From contig NZ_NCSS01000005.1 of the NCBI RefSeq assembly GCF_002088935.1, forward strand, positions 1 through 62,251: 62,251 bases of DNA, given 5' to 3'. The notes under the pieces were generated by a model, which was not told the DNA's origin, searched no databases, and saw nothing but the letters and a program-made list of their open reading frames with translations. This stretch comes from Henriciella litoralis (GTDB lineage Bacteria; Pseudomonadota; Alphaproteobacteria; Caulobacterales; Hyphomonadaceae). Every line of letters starts with the position of its first letter. The stretch's first letter is position 1. The translations under genes were made by a program, and so were the position numbers. Shown here piece after piece: positions 1 through 9,769 of this stretch.

Positions 1-1196
1 CCATGGGCAAGGCAAAGTTTGAGCGGAACAAGCCGCACGTAAACATCGGCACGATTGGTCACGTTGACCACGGCAAGACGACGCTGACAGCAGCGATCAC
101 GATGACGCTTGCAGAAGTTTATGGCGGCGCGGCGAAGTCCTATGCGGACATCGACAACGCCCCTGAAGAAAAAGCACGCGGCATCACCATCAACACCGCA
201 CACGTTGAGTATGAGACGGAAAACCGTCACTACGCTCACGTCGACTGCCCGGGTCACGCTGACTATGTGAAGAACATGATCACCGGTGCGGCTCAGATGG
301 ACGGCGCGATCCTGGTTGTGAACGCAGCTGACGGCCCAATGCCGCAGACCCGCGAGCACATCCTGCTGGCCAAGCAGGTCGGTGTGCCTGCGATGGTTGT
401 CTTCATGAACAAGGTCGACCAGGTTGACGACGAGGAGCTTCTTGAGCTCGTCGAGATGGAAGTTCGTGAACTTCTGTCGTCCTACGACTTCCCGGGCGAC
501 GAGATTCCGATCATTTCCGGCTCTGCACTCGCTGCTGTTGAAGGCCGCGACGAGAAGATCGGCAAGGAGAAGATCCTCGAGCTGATGAAAGCTGTCGACG
601 AGTACATCCCGACCCCTGAGCGTCCACTGGACAAGCCATTCCTGATGCCGGTTGAGGACGTGTTCTCGATCTCCGGCCGTGGTACGGTTGTGACCGGCCG
701 CGTCGAGACGGGCGTCATCAAGGTTGGTGAAGAAGTCGAGATCGTTGGTATCCGCGACACGCAGAAGACGACCGTTACGGGCGTTGAAATGTTCCGCAAG
801 CTGCTCGACCAGGGCCAGGCTGGCGACAACATCGGCGCGCTGATCCGCGGTATCGACCGTGAGGGTGTTGAGCGCGGCCAGGTTCTCTGTAAGCCAGGCT
901 CGATCACGCCGCACACGACGTTCGAAGCTGAAGCCTACATCCTGACCAAGGAAGAGGGTGGCCGTCACACGCCATTCTTCACCAACTACCGTCCACAGTT
1001 CTACTTCCGTACGACGGACGTGACGGGTGTTGTCCAGCTTCCAGCGGACAAGGAAATGGTTCTTCCAGGCGACAACGTCAAAATGGACGTTGAGCTGATC
1101 GCGCCAATCGCGATGGACCAGGGCCTGCGCTTCGCCATCCGCGAAGGCGGCCGCACCGTCGGTGCCGGCGTCGTCTCTTCGGTCAAGAAGTAAGAC
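1..1196 (+). repeat. Left terminal direct repeat (tuf copy 1)
   Basis: This segment appears to recur base for base at 61056-62251, at a constant offset of 61,055. It runs from two bases before the tuf start codon to three bases after its stop. To the right of 1196 the sequence continues into the tuf terminator, while the right copy stops exactly there. Repeat edges that coincide with the window edges are what an assembly graph produces when a contig ends in an unresolved repeat. Confidence 0.93.
3..1193 (+). CDS. tuf: Elongation factor Tu, copy 1
   Basis: EF-Tu (396 aa) is the GTPase that delivers aminoacyl-tRNA to the ribosomal A site. The GTP-binding motifs are all visible: GHVDHGKT near residue 19, DCPGHADY near 81 and NKVD near 136, followed by the two beta-barrel domains. 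The length is normal for bacteria. Only two bases lie upstream in the window, so its ribosome-binding site and any fusA-type operon partner cannot be seen. The protein is identical to the one at 61058-62248. In most alphaproteobacteria rpsJ follows tuf directly; here a terminator, a secreted protein gene and cdd intervene. Confidence 0.98.
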   Translation: MGKAKFERNKPHVNIGTIGHVDHGKTTLTAAITMTLAEVYGGAAKSYADIDNAPEEKARGITINTAHVEYETENRHYAHVDCPGHADYVKNMITGAAQMDGAILVVNAADGPMPQTREHILLAKQVGVPAMVVFMNKVDQVDDEELLELVEMEVRELLSSYDFPGDEIPIISGSALAAVEGRDEKIGKEKILELMKAVDEYIPTPERPLDKPFLMPVEDVFSISGRGTVVTGRVETGVIKVGEEVEIVGIRDTQKTTVTGVEMFRKLLDQGQAGDNIGALIRGIDREGVERGQVLCKPGSITPHTTFEAEAYILTKEEGGRHTPFFTNYRPQFYFRTTDVTGVVQLPADKEMVLPGDNVKMDVELIAPIAMDQGLRFAIREGGRTVGAGVVSSVKK

Positions 1197-1229
1197 ACCG
1201 CCAGCCAACAGGCTGACGCAAAGATCAAA

Positions 1230-1261
1230 GGGCCGTCTCGGAAGAGGCGGCCCTTTTTTTT
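1230..1261 (+). terminator. Intrinsic terminator of tuf copy 1
   Basis: A 10-bp stem (1230-1239 with 1244-1253, one G-T pair) with a GGAA loop is followed by eight T residues. It starts about 36 bases after the tuf stop codon and separates tuf from the downstream genes. Confidence 0.93.
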
Positions 1262-1326
1262 GGCTTCCTAAACAAGCTCAATCGCTTTAGATTTTCAGCT
1301 CAATCCTAGATAGTTCGAGGTCATTC

Positions 1327-1863
1327 ATGCGCCACTTGTTTGCAATTGCTGCCGGAGCATTTCTTCTCCAAATTCCCGCACATGCTGATCCTCGAAATGA
1401 TGCTGAGCGGATCGTCGAACTCACAATGGGCGAAGATATCTTCGCGGCCACAGGTGACCTGATGGCAGAGCTTATGGTGGGCAGTATTCAGAATGCGGTC
1501 AGGCAGGAAGGTGGTTCGCTGAGTGATGCGGCGGCGACCAATCTGGTAGAGCTTCTAATGAATGAGATGCTGCCAGTTCTGGAGAAAGGCATGAATGAGC
1601 GCTCAGTCGATATCTATCTCGACACGCTCTCCCCGGACACGCTCGCAGTTTATCGAGCGTTTCTGGAAACGCCAGCCGGGTTAGAAGTGATCGAGCAAAC
1701 TGGAACGATCATGAAGGAGTCTGAAAAGCTCGGCGGCGAAATTGCCAACGAAAATATTCAGACCATCCTCAAGGCTGTCGAGGCCCGGATAGAAGCAGAT
1801 GATTGGCCGGAAGGTACGTTGCCGTCATCGAAAAAAGAGATTCGCGCCATCTTTGAAGATTAG
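1327..1863 (+). CDS. Secreted DUF2059-like protein
   Basis: A 178-aa protein with a clear Sec signal peptide (residues 1-20, ending AHA) and an all-helical body. The segment around residues 100-130, with an aromatic-containing YRAFLETPAG-type stretch, resembles the DUF2059 family of periplasmic proteins, whose biochemical function is unknown. It sits alone between the tuf terminator and cdd, which lies on the opposite strand. Family assignment rests on pattern recognition only. Confidence 0.7.
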   Translation: MRHLFAIAAGAFLLQIPAHADPRNDAERIVELTMGEDIFAATGDLMAELMVGSIQNAVRQEGGSLSDAAATNLVELLMNEMLPVLEKGMNERSVDIYLDTLSPDTLAVYRAFLETPAGLEVIEQTGTIMKESEKLGGEIANENIQTILKAVEARIEADDWPEGTLPSSKKEIRAIFED

Positions 1864-1899
1864 CATTAGAGCGTGAAGGCCCAGGTGCGGGCCGGTATT

Positions 1900-2295
1900 C
1901 TAATCGCGATCCATTTGATGCGCGCCGAAGGCACCTGGCAGGAGCTCGGCCACTGTCATGCTTGTGGTGATGCCGGAAGTGCCTGCGAGGTGAATGACAA
2001 TATCCGGCCCTGCAAACTCGGCGAGTTTCTGGCGGCACCCTCCGCATGGGGCAACGGGTGTGTCGGCTTCGGCATAGACAAGCACTTCAAGGATCTCGGT
2101 TTCGCCTGCGGCAACCATGGCGCTGATAGCGCCGCCCTCGGCGCAGACGCCTTCTGGAAAGGCGGCGTTCTCGACATTGCAGCCGATATGGATGCCAGAC
2201 GCGGTGCGAATCGCTGCGCCGACTCGGAAACCGGAATAGGGCGCATGGGCATTTTCGCGGACGTCGCGCGCGGCAGTCAGAAGCTCGTCACTCAT
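1900..2295 (-). CDS. cdd: Cytidine deaminase
   Basis: A 131-aa, single-domain (homotetrameric-type) cytidine deaminase that converts cytidine or deoxycytidine to uridine in pyrimidine salvage. The zinc site is visible: CAEGGA near residue 51 supplies the Cys ligand and the catalytic Glu, and PCGGCRQ near residue 83 supplies two further Cys ligands. The substrate-binding NVENAAF segment precedes it. The usual CAERxA reads CAEGGA here, a mild deviation. It is transcribed against both neighbours, tuf and the S10 operon. Confidence 0.93.
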   Translation of the reverse strand: MSDELLTAARDVRENAHAPYSGFRVGAAIRTASGIHIGCNVENAAFPEGVCAEGGAISAMVAAGETEILEVLVYAEADTPVAPCGGCRQKLAEFAGPDIVIHLAGTSGITTSMTVAELLPGAFGAHQMDRD

Positions 2296-2427
2296 AAATA
2301 TGCGATCCTGATGGCTATTCAGGCCAACTATAGGACGTTATGAAGGGGATAATAGCTATCCGGTGCCGTATTCGAGCGCGTCGCCCCCCTCGCTGACAGC
2401 TCGCTGTAAAGAATCCGCGCGCAAGTG

Positions 2428-2456
2428 TTGACGGCACCCCTGTAATCTCATACACC
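2428..2456 (+). promoter_or_regulatory. Sigma70-type promoter of the S10 operon
   Basis: TTGACG at 2428-2433 and TACACC at 2451-2456 are separated by 17 bases, in the 296-bp gap between cdd and rpsJ. It is the best housekeeping-type match there and would leave an untranslated leader of roughly 130 bases before rpsJ, long enough for autogenous control. I did not identify an L4-binding structure. Confidence 0.6.
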
Positions 2457-2591
2457 CCGCCCTTCGAAAGGTCGGCTGTGCCAGTTTCAGGCAAACGCTT
2501 CCTACCGAACTGAACAATTCGAGCCGAATGCGTCCGGGCGCTCCATTGCGTGCGCCTTGGCGCGACATTCATGTTGACGGGATACCGTACG

Positions 2592-2912
2592 ATGGAAAAA
2601 CAAAATATCCGGATCAGGCTGAAAGCCTTCGATCACCGCGCCCTCGACATGTCGGCGAAGGAGATCGTATCCACTGCAAAGCGCACAGGCGCTGATGTTC
2701 GTGGACCAATTCCGCTGCCGACACGTATTGAGCGCTTCACTGTGAACCGCTCGCCGCACATCGACAAAAAGTCCCGTGACCAGTTTGAGATCCGGACTCA
2801 CAAACGCATTCTCGACATTGTCGACCCAACTCCACAGACCGTGGACGCGCTGATGAAGCTCGACCTGTCTGCCGGCGTCGGCATCGAGATCAAACTTGAG
2901 GGAGCGCGCTAA
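2592..2912 (+). CDS. rpsJ: 30S ribosomal protein S10
   Basis: 106-aa S10, first gene of the S10 operon, beginning [12 protein letters not shown]10 sits in the 30S head and also takes part in antitermination as NusE. I chose the ATG at 2592 (MEKQ) because family members start there; in-frame ATGs at 2550 and 2571 would add residues that do not look like S10. No strong Shine-Dalgarno sequence is visible. Its stop is one base from the rplC start. Confidence 0.97.
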   Translation: MEKQNIRIRLKAFDHRALDMSAKEIVSTAKRTGADVRGPIPLPTRIERFTVNRSPHIDKKSRDQFEIRTHKRILDIVDPTPQTVDALMKLDLSAGVGIEIKLEGAR

Positions 2913-2913
2913 T

Positions 2914-3696
2914 ATGGCACTTCCGGCTTCCCGTACCGGTGTTGTCGCCCGCAAGCTGGGCATGACCCGTATCTTCAACGAGAACGGCCGCCACATTCCT
3001 GTGACGGTCCTGTCGCTTGACGGTTGCCAGGTCGTTGGCCTGCGCACCGACGAAGACCGTGAGGTCAGCGTCAATCGCGGCAAGAAGAAAGAAAAAACCA
3101 CGGTTACCCGCAATGATGGCTACAAGGCTGTTGTGATGGGTGCTGGCGAGGCGAAAGCCAAGCGCACGGCGAAAGCCCAGCGTGAAGCCTTTGCGAAGGC
3201 TGGTGTGGCGCCTAAGCGCAAGCTCGTGGAATTCCGCGTTGCTGCAGACGAGATGCCAGAGATTGGCGCTGAGGTCCTCGCGGACCATTTCGTTGCTGGC
3301 CAGCGTGTTGATATTGCCGGCGTCTCGCTCGGTAAGGGTTTCTCTGGTGCGATGAAGCGCTGGAACTTCGGCGGTCTTCGCGCCACTCACGGTGTTTCGA
3401 TCTCTCACCGTGCCCACGGTTCGACTGGCCAGTGCCAGGACCCGGGCAAGGTGTTCAAGGGCAAGAAGATGGCTGGTCACTACGGTGTCGAGCGCGTCAC
3501 GGTCCAGAACCTCGAAATCGTTCGCACCGATGCAGAGCGCGGCCTGATCCTGGTCAAGGGCGCGATCCCTGGTCATGACGGCGCCTATGTTGAAGTGCGT
3601 GATGCAGTGAAGAAGGCGATCCACGCTGATGCGCCTGCTGCCGGATCATTCCGCGGCAAAGATAGCGCAGCTGACAATGCAGAGGCTGGTGAATAA
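2914..3696 (+). CDS. rplC: 50S ribosomal protein L3
   Basis: 260-aa L3 with the conserved GxxKGKGFxG-type region (SLGKGFSG near residue 135) and [19 protein letters not shown], which reaches toward the peptidyl-transferase centre. It extends past the usual length with an acidic Ala/Asp/Glu-rich tail of about 25 residues. The start is the ATG at 2914, right after the rpsJ stop. Confidence 0.97.
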   Translation: MALPASRTGVVARKLGMTRIFNENGRHIPVTVLSLDGCQVVGLRTDEDREVSVNRGKKKEKTTVTRNDGYKAVVMGAGEAKAKRTAKAQREAFAKAGVAPKRKLVEFRVAADEMPEIGAEVLADHFVAGQRVDIAGVSLGKGFSGAMKRWNFGGLRATHGVSISHRAHGSTGQCQDPGKVFKGKKMAGHYGVERVTVQNLEIVRTDAERGLILVKGAIPGHDGAYVEVRDAVKKAIHADAPAAGSFRGKDSAADNAEAGE

Positions 3697-4340
3697 TGGA
3701 ACTCGACGTCAAAAATCTCGACGGCAAGGCCGCTGGCAAGGCAACTGTTGATGAGGCCATCTTCGGCCTGACCGACATCCGCTCCGACCTGCTTCACCGT
3801 ACGGTTCGCTGGCAGCTCGCCAAGCGCCAGGCCGGTACGCACAAAACCCAGACCCGTGATGAAGTTTCGGTTACGACCAAAAAGTTCATCCGTCAGAAGG
3901 GCTCGGGCGGCGCACGTCACGGCTCCCGCAATGCTGGCATCTTTGTCGGTGGTGCGGTTGCTCACGGCCCACGCGTTCGTAGCCACGCTCACGAGCTTCC
4001 AAAGAAGATCCGCAAGCTCGCGCTTGCTCACGCGCTGTCTTCCAAGGTCAAGGACGGTTCGCTGATCGTTCTCGACGATGCGAAGATGGATGCGGCCAAG
4101 ACCAAGGATCTGCTCGGCAAGTTCAAGGCGCTCGGCGTCGAGAACGCGCTGATCATCGGCGGCACGGAAGTTGATTCGAATTTCGCTCAAGCTGCTCGCA
4201 ACATCCCGAACATCGACGTGCTGCCAGTTGCTGGCCTGAACGTCTATGACGTGATGCGTCGTCGCCAGCTGGTAGTCACCAAGGATGCCCTCGAAGGCAT
4301 CGGCGCCCGTTTCGAGGCGAAAGCCGGGAAAGGTAAGTAA
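3696..4340 (+). CDS. rplD: 50S ribosomal protein L4
   Basis: 214-aa L4, an early assembly protein lining the exit tunnel. The tunnel loop [18 protein letters not shown] (about residues 65-82) is present. The ATG overlaps the rplC stop by one base (TAATG), implying translational coupling. In enterobacteria L4 represses its own operon; nothing in this sequence shows that directly. Confidence 0.97.
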   Translation: MELDVKNLDGKAAGKATVDEAIFGLTDIRSDLLHRTVRWQLAKRQAGTHKTQTRDEVSVTTKKFIRQKGSGGARHGSRNAGIFVGGAVAHGPRVRSHAHELPKKIRKLALAHALSSKVKDGSLIVLDDAKMDAAKTKDLLGKFKALGVENALIIGGTEVDSNFAQAARNIPNIDVLPVAGLNVYDVMRRRQLVVTKDALEGIGARFEAKAGKGK

Positions 4341-4343
4341 GCC

Positions 4344-4643
4344 ATGGCTGACGTGAAAGCACACAATTACGACACGCTGCTTGCTCCGCACATCACGGAA
4401 AAAGCAACGCTGCTCGCTGAAGAAAACAAGATTGTCTTCTCGGTTCCTCTTTCGGCTAACAAGAAAGAGATCAAGGAAGCTGTCGAGACCCTGTTCAAGG
4501 TGGACGTGACCAAGGTCAATACCATCAAGGTCAAGGGCAAGACGAAGCGCTTCCGCGGCAAGCTCGGCTTCCGCTCCGATACCAAGAAGGCCATCGTGAC
4601 ACTGAAAGACGGTCAGTCCGTCGACATCACGACCGGACTGTAG
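4344..4643 (+). CDS. rplW: 50S ribosomal protein L23
   Basis: 99-aa L23, which forms the docking site at the tunnel exit for trigger factor and [13 protein letters not shown] near the N-terminus is the family signature. It follows rplD by three bases. Confidence 0.97.
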   Translation: MADVKAHNYDTLLAPHITEKATLLAEENKIVFSVPLSANKKEIKEAVETLFKVDVTKVNTIKVKGKTKRFRGKLGFRSDTKKAIVTLKDGQSVDITTGL

Positions 4644-4652
4644 GAGAGCAAG

Positions 4653-5483
4653 ATGGCACTCAAGACTTTCAATCCAACGTCGCCAGGCCAGCGCCAGCTG
4701 GTCATCGTCGACAAGTCGGAGCTTCACAAGGGGCGCCCGGTCAAAGCACTGACCGAAGGTCTCACGAAGTCCGGTGGACGTAACAACCGTGGTCGCGTTA
4801 CCGTTCGCGGTATCGGTGGCGGCGCCAAACGCCTCTATCGCAAGGTCGACTTCAAGCGTAACCGCTGGGACATCGCTGCGACTGTCGAGCGTCTGGAATA
4901 TGATCCGAACCGCACCGCTTTCATCGCGCTGATCAAGTACGAAGATGGCCTGCAGTCCTACATCATCGCGCCGCAGCGTCTTGCTGTTGGTGACACGGTG
5001 ATGACGTCGAAGACGGCAGACATCAAACCGGGCAACACGCTTCCGCTGAAGAACATCCCGGTTGGCACGATCATCCACAATGTTGAGATGAAGCCTCAAA
5101 AGGGCGGTCAGATCGCACGTTCGGCAGGCACTTATGTGCAGCTTGTCGGCCGCGATGCAGGCTATGCGCAAATCAAGCTGTCTTCGGGCGAGCTTCGCAT
5201 GGTTCCTGATAGCTGCCTGGCCACTGTCGGTGCTGTGTCCAACCCGGACAACATGAACAAGGTTCTCTCGAAGGCCGGTCGTTCACGTTATCTTGGTCGC
5301 CGCCCGAAAGTTCGCGGCGTTGCCATGAACCCGGTCGATCACCCGCACGGTGGTGGTGAAGGCAAGACGTCCGGTGGACGTCACCCTGTCACCCCATGGG
5401 GCAAGAAAACCCGCGGTCCTAAAACCCGCAAGACCCAGGCTTCGGATCGTCTGATCATCCGTCGCCGTAACGCGAAACGCTAA
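4653..5483 (+). CDS. rplB: 50S ribosomal protein L2
   Basis: 276-aa L2, needed for subunit joining and peptidyl-transferase activity. The C-terminal [14 protein letters not shown] segment (about residues 224-237), containing the conserved essential His, is intact. An AGGAG-type Shine-Dalgarno sequence (taggagagcaag) precedes the ATG. Confidence 0.98.
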   Translation: MALKTFNPTSPGQRQLVIVDKSELHKGRPVKALTEGLTKSGGRNNRGRVTVRGIGGGAKRLYRKVDFKRNRWDIAATVERLEYDPNRTAFIALIKYEDGLQSYIIAPQRLAVGDTVMTSKTADIKPGNTLPLKNIPVGTIIHNVEMKPQKGGQIARSAGTYVQLVGRDAGYAQIKLSSGELRMVPDSCLATVGAVSNPDNMNKVLSKAGRSRYLGRRPKVRGVAMNPVDHPHGGGEGKTSGGRHPVTPWGKKTRGPKTRKTQASDRLIIRRRNAKR

Positions 5484-5497
5484 GGAGCGAGAGAGTT

Positions 5498-5776
5498 ATG
5501 CCACGTTCCGTCTGGAAAGGCCCGTTCGTCGACGGCTATCTGCTCAAGAAGGCAGAGAAGGCTCAAGCTGCTGAGCGTCGCGAAGTTATCAAGACCTGGT
5601 CACGCCGGTCGACCATCATGCCACAATTCGTGGGCCTGAATTTCCAGGTTCACAATGGCAACAAGTTTGTCCCAGTTCTCGTCTCCGAGGAAATGGTGGG
5701 TCACAAGTTCGGCGAGTTCGCGCCGACACGTACCTATTATGGCCACGGCGCCGACAAGAAAGCCAAGAGGAAGTAG
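5498..5776 (+). CDS. rpsS: 30S ribosomal protein S19
   Basis: 92-aa S19 of the 30S head, with [11 protein letters not shown] at the N-terminus and [12 protein letters not shown] near the C-terminus, both family signatures. An AAGGAGCGAGAG ribosome-binding site precedes it. Confidence 0.97.
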   Translation: MPRSVWKGPFVDGYLLKKAEKAQAAERREVIKTWSRRSTIMPQFVGLNFQVHNGNKFVPVLVSEEMVGHKFGEFAPTRTYYGHGADKKAKRK

Positions 5777-5779
5777 GCC

Positions 5780-6169
5780 ATGGGAAAGGCAAAGAATCCT
5801 CCGAAGCAGGCATCTAACGAGTCACGCGCAGTTCTGCGCATGTACCGTTCCAGCCCGCAAAAGCTGAACCTGCTTGCGCAGCAGATCCGCGGTCTTCCAG
5901 TTCAGAAGGCAATGGATGAGATGAAATTCTCGCGCAAGCGTGCCGCGAAAGACGTCTACAAGACGCTCTATTCCGCGATGTCGAATGCCGAGAACAATCA
6001 CGGCCTCGATATTGACAGCCTTGTGGTCGCAGAAGCGCATGTCGGCAAGAACCTCGTCATGAAGCGCATTCGCGCCCGTGCTCGTGGCCGTGCCGCGCGC
6101 ATCGTCAAACCTTTCTCGCAGCTCACCATCGTTCTGCGCGATTCATCAGTTGAAGCGGAGGCCGCGTAA
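5780..6169 (+). CDS. rplV: 50S ribosomal protein L22
   Basis: 129-aa L22, whose long beta hairpin (about residues 80-105, [15 protein letters not shown]) lines the exit tunnel near macrolide contacts. It starts three bases after rpsS and its last base is shared with the rpsC start (TAATG). Confidence 0.97.
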   Translation: MGKAKNPPKQASNESRAVLRMYRSSPQKLNLLAQQIRGLPVQKAMDEMKFSRKRAAKDVYKTLYSAMSNAENNHGLDIDSLVVAEAHVGKNLVMKRIRARARGRAARIVKPFSQLTIVLRDSSVEAEAA

Positions 6170-6903
6170 TGGGTCAGAAGATTAATCCAATCGGGTTTCG
6201 TCTGGGCGTTAACCGGACCTGGGACAGCCGTTGGTATGCAGACTCTGCAGACTATGGCCGTCTCGTCCACGAAGACCTGAAGATTCGCAACACGATCAAG
6301 AACGAGCTTAAGCAAGCTGGTATCTCGCGCATCATCATCGAGCGTCCGCACAAGAAGTGCATTGTCACGATCCACACAGCCCGTCCGGGCCTCGTGATCG
6401 GCAAGAAGGGCGCTGACATCGAAGTGCTTCGCAAGAAGCTCTCGAAGCTGACGCAAGACGAAGTTCGCGTGAACCTTGTCGAGATCCGCAAGCCTGAGAT
6501 TGACGCGACCCTGGTCGCTGAAGATATCGCCCGCCAACTTGAGCGCCGGGGTTCTTTCCGCCGCGCGATGAAGCGTTCGATCCAGAACTCGATGCGTCTC
6601 GGCGCACTTGGTATTCGCGTGATGGTCGCTGGCCGTCTTGGCGGCGCCGAGATCGCGCGGACCGAGCAGTATGCTGAAGGCTCCGTGCCGCTGCACACAC
6701 TGCGCGCCGACATCGACTATGGCACCGCCGAAGCAGCGACGACCTATGGCATCATTGGTGTGAAGGTCTGGATCTACAAAGGCGAGATCATGGAACACGA
6801 TCCGATGGCACAGGACAAGAAGGCCGAAGATTCCGGCCAGGCCCGTGCCCGTAGCACCAACCAGCGTGGACCGGCTTCCGGCCCGCAAGGCGCAGGAGCT
6901 TAA
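6169..6903 (+). CDS. rpsC: 30S ribosomal protein S3
   Basis: 244-aa S3 with an N-terminal KH domain ([14 protein letters not shown] near residues 78-91) and the C-terminal domain that forms part of the mRNA entry helicase with S4 and S5. The Gly/Gln/Arg-rich C-terminal tail of about 30 residues is typical of alphaproteobacterial S3. Confidence 0.97.
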   Translation: MGQKINPIGFRLGVNRTWDSRWYADSADYGRLVHEDLKIRNTIKNELKQAGISRIIIERPHKKCIVTIHTARPGLVIGKKGADIEVLRKKLSKLTQDEVRVNLVEIRKPEIDATLVAEDIARQLERRGSFRRAMKRSIQNSMRLGALGIRVMVAGRLGGAEIARTEQYAEGSVPLHTLRADIDYGTAEAATTYGIIGVKVWIYKGEIMEHDPMAQDKKAEDSGQARARSTNQRGPASGPQGAGA

Positions 6904-6906
6904 CAG

Positions 6907-7323
6907 ATGCTGCAGCCAAAACGCACCAAATACCGTAAGGCCTTCAAGGGCCGGATCACGGGAACTTCCAAGGGCGGTACCTCGCTCAACTTCGGAAGCT
7001 TTGGCCTTAAGGCTCTTGAGCCTGAGCGCGTCACTGCGCGTCAGATCGAAGCCACACGCCGTGCCGTGACCCGCGAAATGAAGCGTCAGGGTAAAGTCTG
7101 GATCCGCATCTTCCCGGACACGCCGGTAACGGCAAAGCCGATCGAAGTTCGTATGGGTAAAGGTAAGGGCTCGGTTGACCGTTGGGTTGCCCGCGTTGCA
7201 CCTGGCCGCATCCTGTTCGAGATCGACGGTGTTCCGGATGCAGTTGCCATCCAGGCCCTGAAGCTCGGCGCTGCGAAGCTGCCGATCAAGACCAAAATCG
7301 TTAAGCGCATCGAGGGGATCTAG
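6907..7323 (+). CDS. rplP: 50S ribosomal protein L16
   Basis: 138-aa L16, located near the A-site t[19 protein letters not shown] at the start and [15 protein letters not shown] mid-protein are diagnostic. It starts three bases after rpsC. Confidence 0.97.
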   Translation: MLQPKRTKYRKAFKGRITGTSKGGTSLNFGSFGLKALEPERVTARQIEATRRAVTREMKRQGKVWIRIFPDTPVTAKPIEVRMGKGKGSVDRWVARVAPGRILFEIDGVPDAVAIQALKLGAAKLPIKTKIVKRIEGI

Positions 7324-7325
7324 TC

Positions 7326-7529
7326 ATGAAAACCGCTGATATGCGTTCAAAGAGTGGCGACCAGCTGAAAGATCAGCTCGTTCAGCTCAAGAAAGAACAG
7401 TTTAACCTCCGTTTCCAACAGGCCACTGGCCAGCTGGAAAAGACGGCCCGCATGAAGGAAGTCCGCCGCGATATCGCTCGCGTCAAGACGCTTCTTCGTG
7501 AGCAGGCCAAAGCGGAAGCAGAGGCGTAG
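7326..7529 (+). CDS. rpmC: 50S ribosomal protein L29
   Basis: 67-aa two-helix L29 at the tunnel exit, with the [18 protein letters not shown] signature. It has a short Ala/Glu C-terminal extension. It starts two bases after rplP. Confidence 0.96.
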   Translation: MKTADMRSKSGDQLKDQLVQLKKEQFNLRFQQATGQLEKTARMKEVRRDIARVKTLLREQAKAEAEA

Positions 7530-7538
7530 GAGAAAGTC

Positions 7539-7784
7539 ATGCCGAAACGCGTAATGGAAGGCGTTGTGGTGTCCACGAAGCAGGACAAGACGGCTGTGGT
7601 CCGCGTTGACCGCACCTTCCTCCACCCTGTGATGAAGAAAATCGTGCGCCGCTCGAAAAAATATCACGCTCACGACGAGGCAAATGTTGCCGTCGAAGGA
7701 CAGCGTGTAACGATCCAAGAGTGCCCACCGCGCTCGAAACTCAAGACCTGGGAACTGGTCGCAAGCGAAGGGGCTGATTCATGA
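7539..7784 (+). CDS. rpsQ: 30S ribosomal protein S17
   Basis: 81-aa OB-fold S17 that binds helices in the 16S 5' domain. [18 protein letters not shown] and the [15 protein letters not shown]-terminus identify it. An AGGAGA site precedes the ATG, and its last four bases overlap the rplN start. Confidence 0.96.
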   Translation: MPKRVMEGVVVSTKQDKTAVVRVDRTFLHPVMKKIVRRSKKYHAHDEANVAVEGQRVTIQECPPRSKLKTWELVASEGADS

Positions 7785-8149
7785 TCCAGATGCAATCCAA
7801 CCTTCGCGTGGCCGATAACTCCGGTGCTCGCCGCGTCCAGTGCATCAAGGTGCTGGGTGGTGCAGGCCGTCGTTATGCCTCCGTTGGTGACATCATTGTG
7901 GTGTCGATCAAGGAAGCGATCCCGACAGGTCGCGTGAAGAAGGGTGACGTTCGCCGCGCTGTCGTCGTTCGCGTCGCCAAAGATATCAACCGCCCCGACG
8001 GTTCAACCATTCGTTTCGACACCAACGCTGCTGTGCTGGTGAACAACAATGGCGAGCCGATCGGTACCCGGATCTTCGGACCGGTTCCACGCGAACTTCG
8101 CGCCAAGAACCACATGAAGATCGTTTCTCTGGCTCCGGAGGTCCTGTAA
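7781..8149 (+). CDS. rplN: 50S ribosomal protein L14
   Basis: 122-aa L14, full length, beginning [17 protein letters not shown] and ending with the usual [10 protein letters not shown]. It contributes to the intersubunit bridge with h14. The ATG at 7781 overlaps the rpsQ stop (ATGA), a coupled arrangement. Confidence 0.97.
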   Translation: MIQMQSNLRVADNSGARRVQCIKVLGGAGRRYASVGDIIVVSIKEAIPTGRVKKGDVRRAVVVRVAKDINRPDGSTIRFDTNAAVLVNNNGEPIGTRIFGPVPRELRAKNHMKIVSLAPEVL

Positions 8150-8151
8150 CC

Positions 8152-8469
8152 ATGGCTGCCAAGGTGAAAAAAGGTGACCGCGTTATCGTCATCGCGGGCC
8201 GCAACAAGGGCGCAAAGGGTGAAGTGCTGAAAGTGCTTCCTTCCGAGAACCGTGTTGTTGTCCAGGGTGTCAACGTCGTGAAACGCCACCAGCGTCCAAG
8301 TCAAATGGACCCAGGCGGCATCAAGACGTTTGAAGCGCCGATCCACGTATCGAACGTTTCGCTCGTGGATCCCCGCGACGGAAAAGCGGTACGGGTTGGT
8401 TTCAAGGTAGACGAGCATGGGCGCAAGACGCGCTATGCCAAACGTTCTGGCGAGTCGATCGATGTCTAA
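8152..8469 (+). CDS. rplX: 50S ribosomal protein L24
   Basis: 105-aa L24, an assembly initiator with an N-terminal KOW motif ([20 protein letters not shown], about residues 5-24). Its last eight bases overlap the start of rplE. Confidence 0.96.
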   Translation: MAAKVKKGDRVIVIAGRNKGAKGEVLKVLPSENRVVVQGVNVVKRHQRPSQMDPGGIKTFEAPIHVSNVSLVDPRDGKAVRVGFKVDEHGRKTRYAKRSGESIDV

Positions 8470-9016
8470 GAATTACGAACCACGTCTGAAGACGAAATAC
8501 AAAGAGCAGATCCGCGAGAAGTTGCAGGAGCAATTCAGCTACTCCAACGACATGCAGGTTCCCAAGCTCGACAAGGTCGTGATCAACATGGGTGTTGGCG
8601 AAGCTGTCGCTGACTCCAAGAAGATCAAGACGGCGCTTGCCGAACTCGAGAAGATCTCAGGCCAAAAGCCTGTGCCTACGAAAGCACGCAAGTCGATTGC
8701 CGGCTTCAAGCTTCGTGAAGGCATGATCATCGGTGCAAAGGTCACGCTTCGCCGCGACCGTATGTACGAGTTCCTGGACCGTCTGACCAATATGGCGCTG
8801 CCACGCGTGAAAGACTTCCGTGGCCTGAATGGCAAAAGCTTTGATGGCCGTGGCAACTACGCGATGGGCCTGAAGGAACAGATCGTCTTCCCTGAGATCA
8901 ATTACGACGACATTGAAGACATTCGCGGTATGGACATCATCGTCTGCACCACTGCTAAAACGAACGAAGAAGCCAAGGCACTGCTCTCGCATTGCGGCTT
9001 CCCGTTCCGGAACTAG
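8462..9016 (+). CDS. rplE: 50S ribosomal protein L5
   Basis: 184-aa L5, which binds 5S rRNA and contacts the P-site tRNA. I chose the ATG at 8462 ([10 protein letters not shown]) rather than the longer frame from 8417, because family members begin there and the extra upstream residues are only the rplX coding region read in another frame. The [14 protein letters not shown] and [16 protein letters not shown] segments are typical. Confidence 0.96.
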   Translation: MSKNYEPRLKTKYKEQIREKLQEQFSYSNDMQVPKLDKVVINMGVGEAVADSKKIKTALAELEKISGQKPVPTKARKSIAGFKLREGMIIGAKVTLRRDRMYEFLDRLTNMALPRVKDFRGLNGKSFDGRGNYAMGLKEQIVFPEINYDDIEDIRGMDIIVCTTAKTNEEAKALLSHCGFPFRN

Positions 9017-9035
9017 CGCTTGAGGACGAAACACA

Positions 9036-9341
9036 ATGGCTAAGAAAAGCGCAATTGAGAAGAACGAGAAGCGTCGCCGCATGGTCGCAAAGTATGCGGC
9101 TCGCCGGGCGAAGCTCAAAGCGATGGCGATGGATGAAGACAAGCCCCTGGAAGAACGTTTCCAGGCACGTCTGAAGCTCGCAGCGCTCCCGCGGAATTCC
9201 GCACCGAGCCGCGTTCGCAATCGTTGTCAGGTAACCGGCCGTCCGCGCGGTTACTATCGCAAGATGAAGATGTCGCGTATTGCGCTTCGTCAACTCGGTT
9301 CGCTCGGCATGGTGCCGGGTCTCGTAAAGTCCAGCTGGTAG
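9036..9341 (+). CDS. rpsN: 30S ribosomal protein S14
   Basis: 101-aa S14 of the long, zinc-free type: the CxxC pairs of the short zinc-binding form are absent. The C-terminal [20 protein letters not shown] segment is conserved. Confidence 0.96.
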   Translation: MAKKSAIEKNEKRRRMVAKYAARRAKLKAMAMDEDKPLEERFQARLKLAALPRNSAPSRVRNRCQVTGRPRGYYRKMKMSRIALRQLGSLGMVPGLVKSSW

Positions 9342-9356
9342 GAAAGGAGGACCAAG

Positions 9357-9752
9357 ATGAACATTTCCGATCCCCTTGGCGATCTCCTGACCCGTATCCG
9401 CAATGCGCAGATGCGTGGCATGACGAAAGTCGTCTCCCCATCGTCGAAGCTCCGCATCCGGGTACTCGATGTGCTGCAAAGCGAGGGTTACATCCGTGGT
9501 TACACGGAAGTCGAGAAAGACGGCCACAACAACGTCGAGATCGAACTCAAATACTTCGATGGCGCACCTGTCATCTCCGAAATCCGTCGGGTTTCGAAGC
9601 CAGGTCGTCGTGTTTATTCATCGGTGAATGATCTGCCGCTGGTCCGTAACGGACTGGGCATCTCCATTCTCTCTACGTCCAAGGGTGTCATCTCTGACGC
9701 CGTTGCTCGGAACGAGAATGTGGGCGGCGAGATCCTTTGCCGGGTATTCTAG
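9357..9752 (+). CDS. rpsH: 30S ribosomal protein S8
   Basis: 131-aa S8, a central 16S binder and, in enterobacteria, the spc operon repressor. [15 protein letters not shown] at the N-terminus and the [10 protein letters not shown]-terminus are diagnostic. A strong AAAGGAGG sequence lies just upstream of the ATG. Confidence 0.97.
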   Translation: MNISDPLGDLLTRIRNAQMRGMTKVVSPSSKLRIRVLDVLQSEGYIRGYTEVEKDGHNNVEIELKYFDGAPVISEIRRVSKPGRRVYSSVNDLPLVRNGLGISILSTSKGVISDAVARNENVGGEILCRVF

Positions 9753-9769
9753 GACGAGGATGAACTGAT

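Noticed and set aside
1873..2343. A 156-codon plus-strand frame opposite cdd
   Set aside because: cdd on the minus strand has intact catalytic motifs; the plus-strand product has none.
3585..5171. A 528-codon open frame on the minus strand across rplD-rplW-rplB
   Set aside because: It is antisense to three certain ribosomal genes; its residues are a mirror of their biased codons and match no protein I know.
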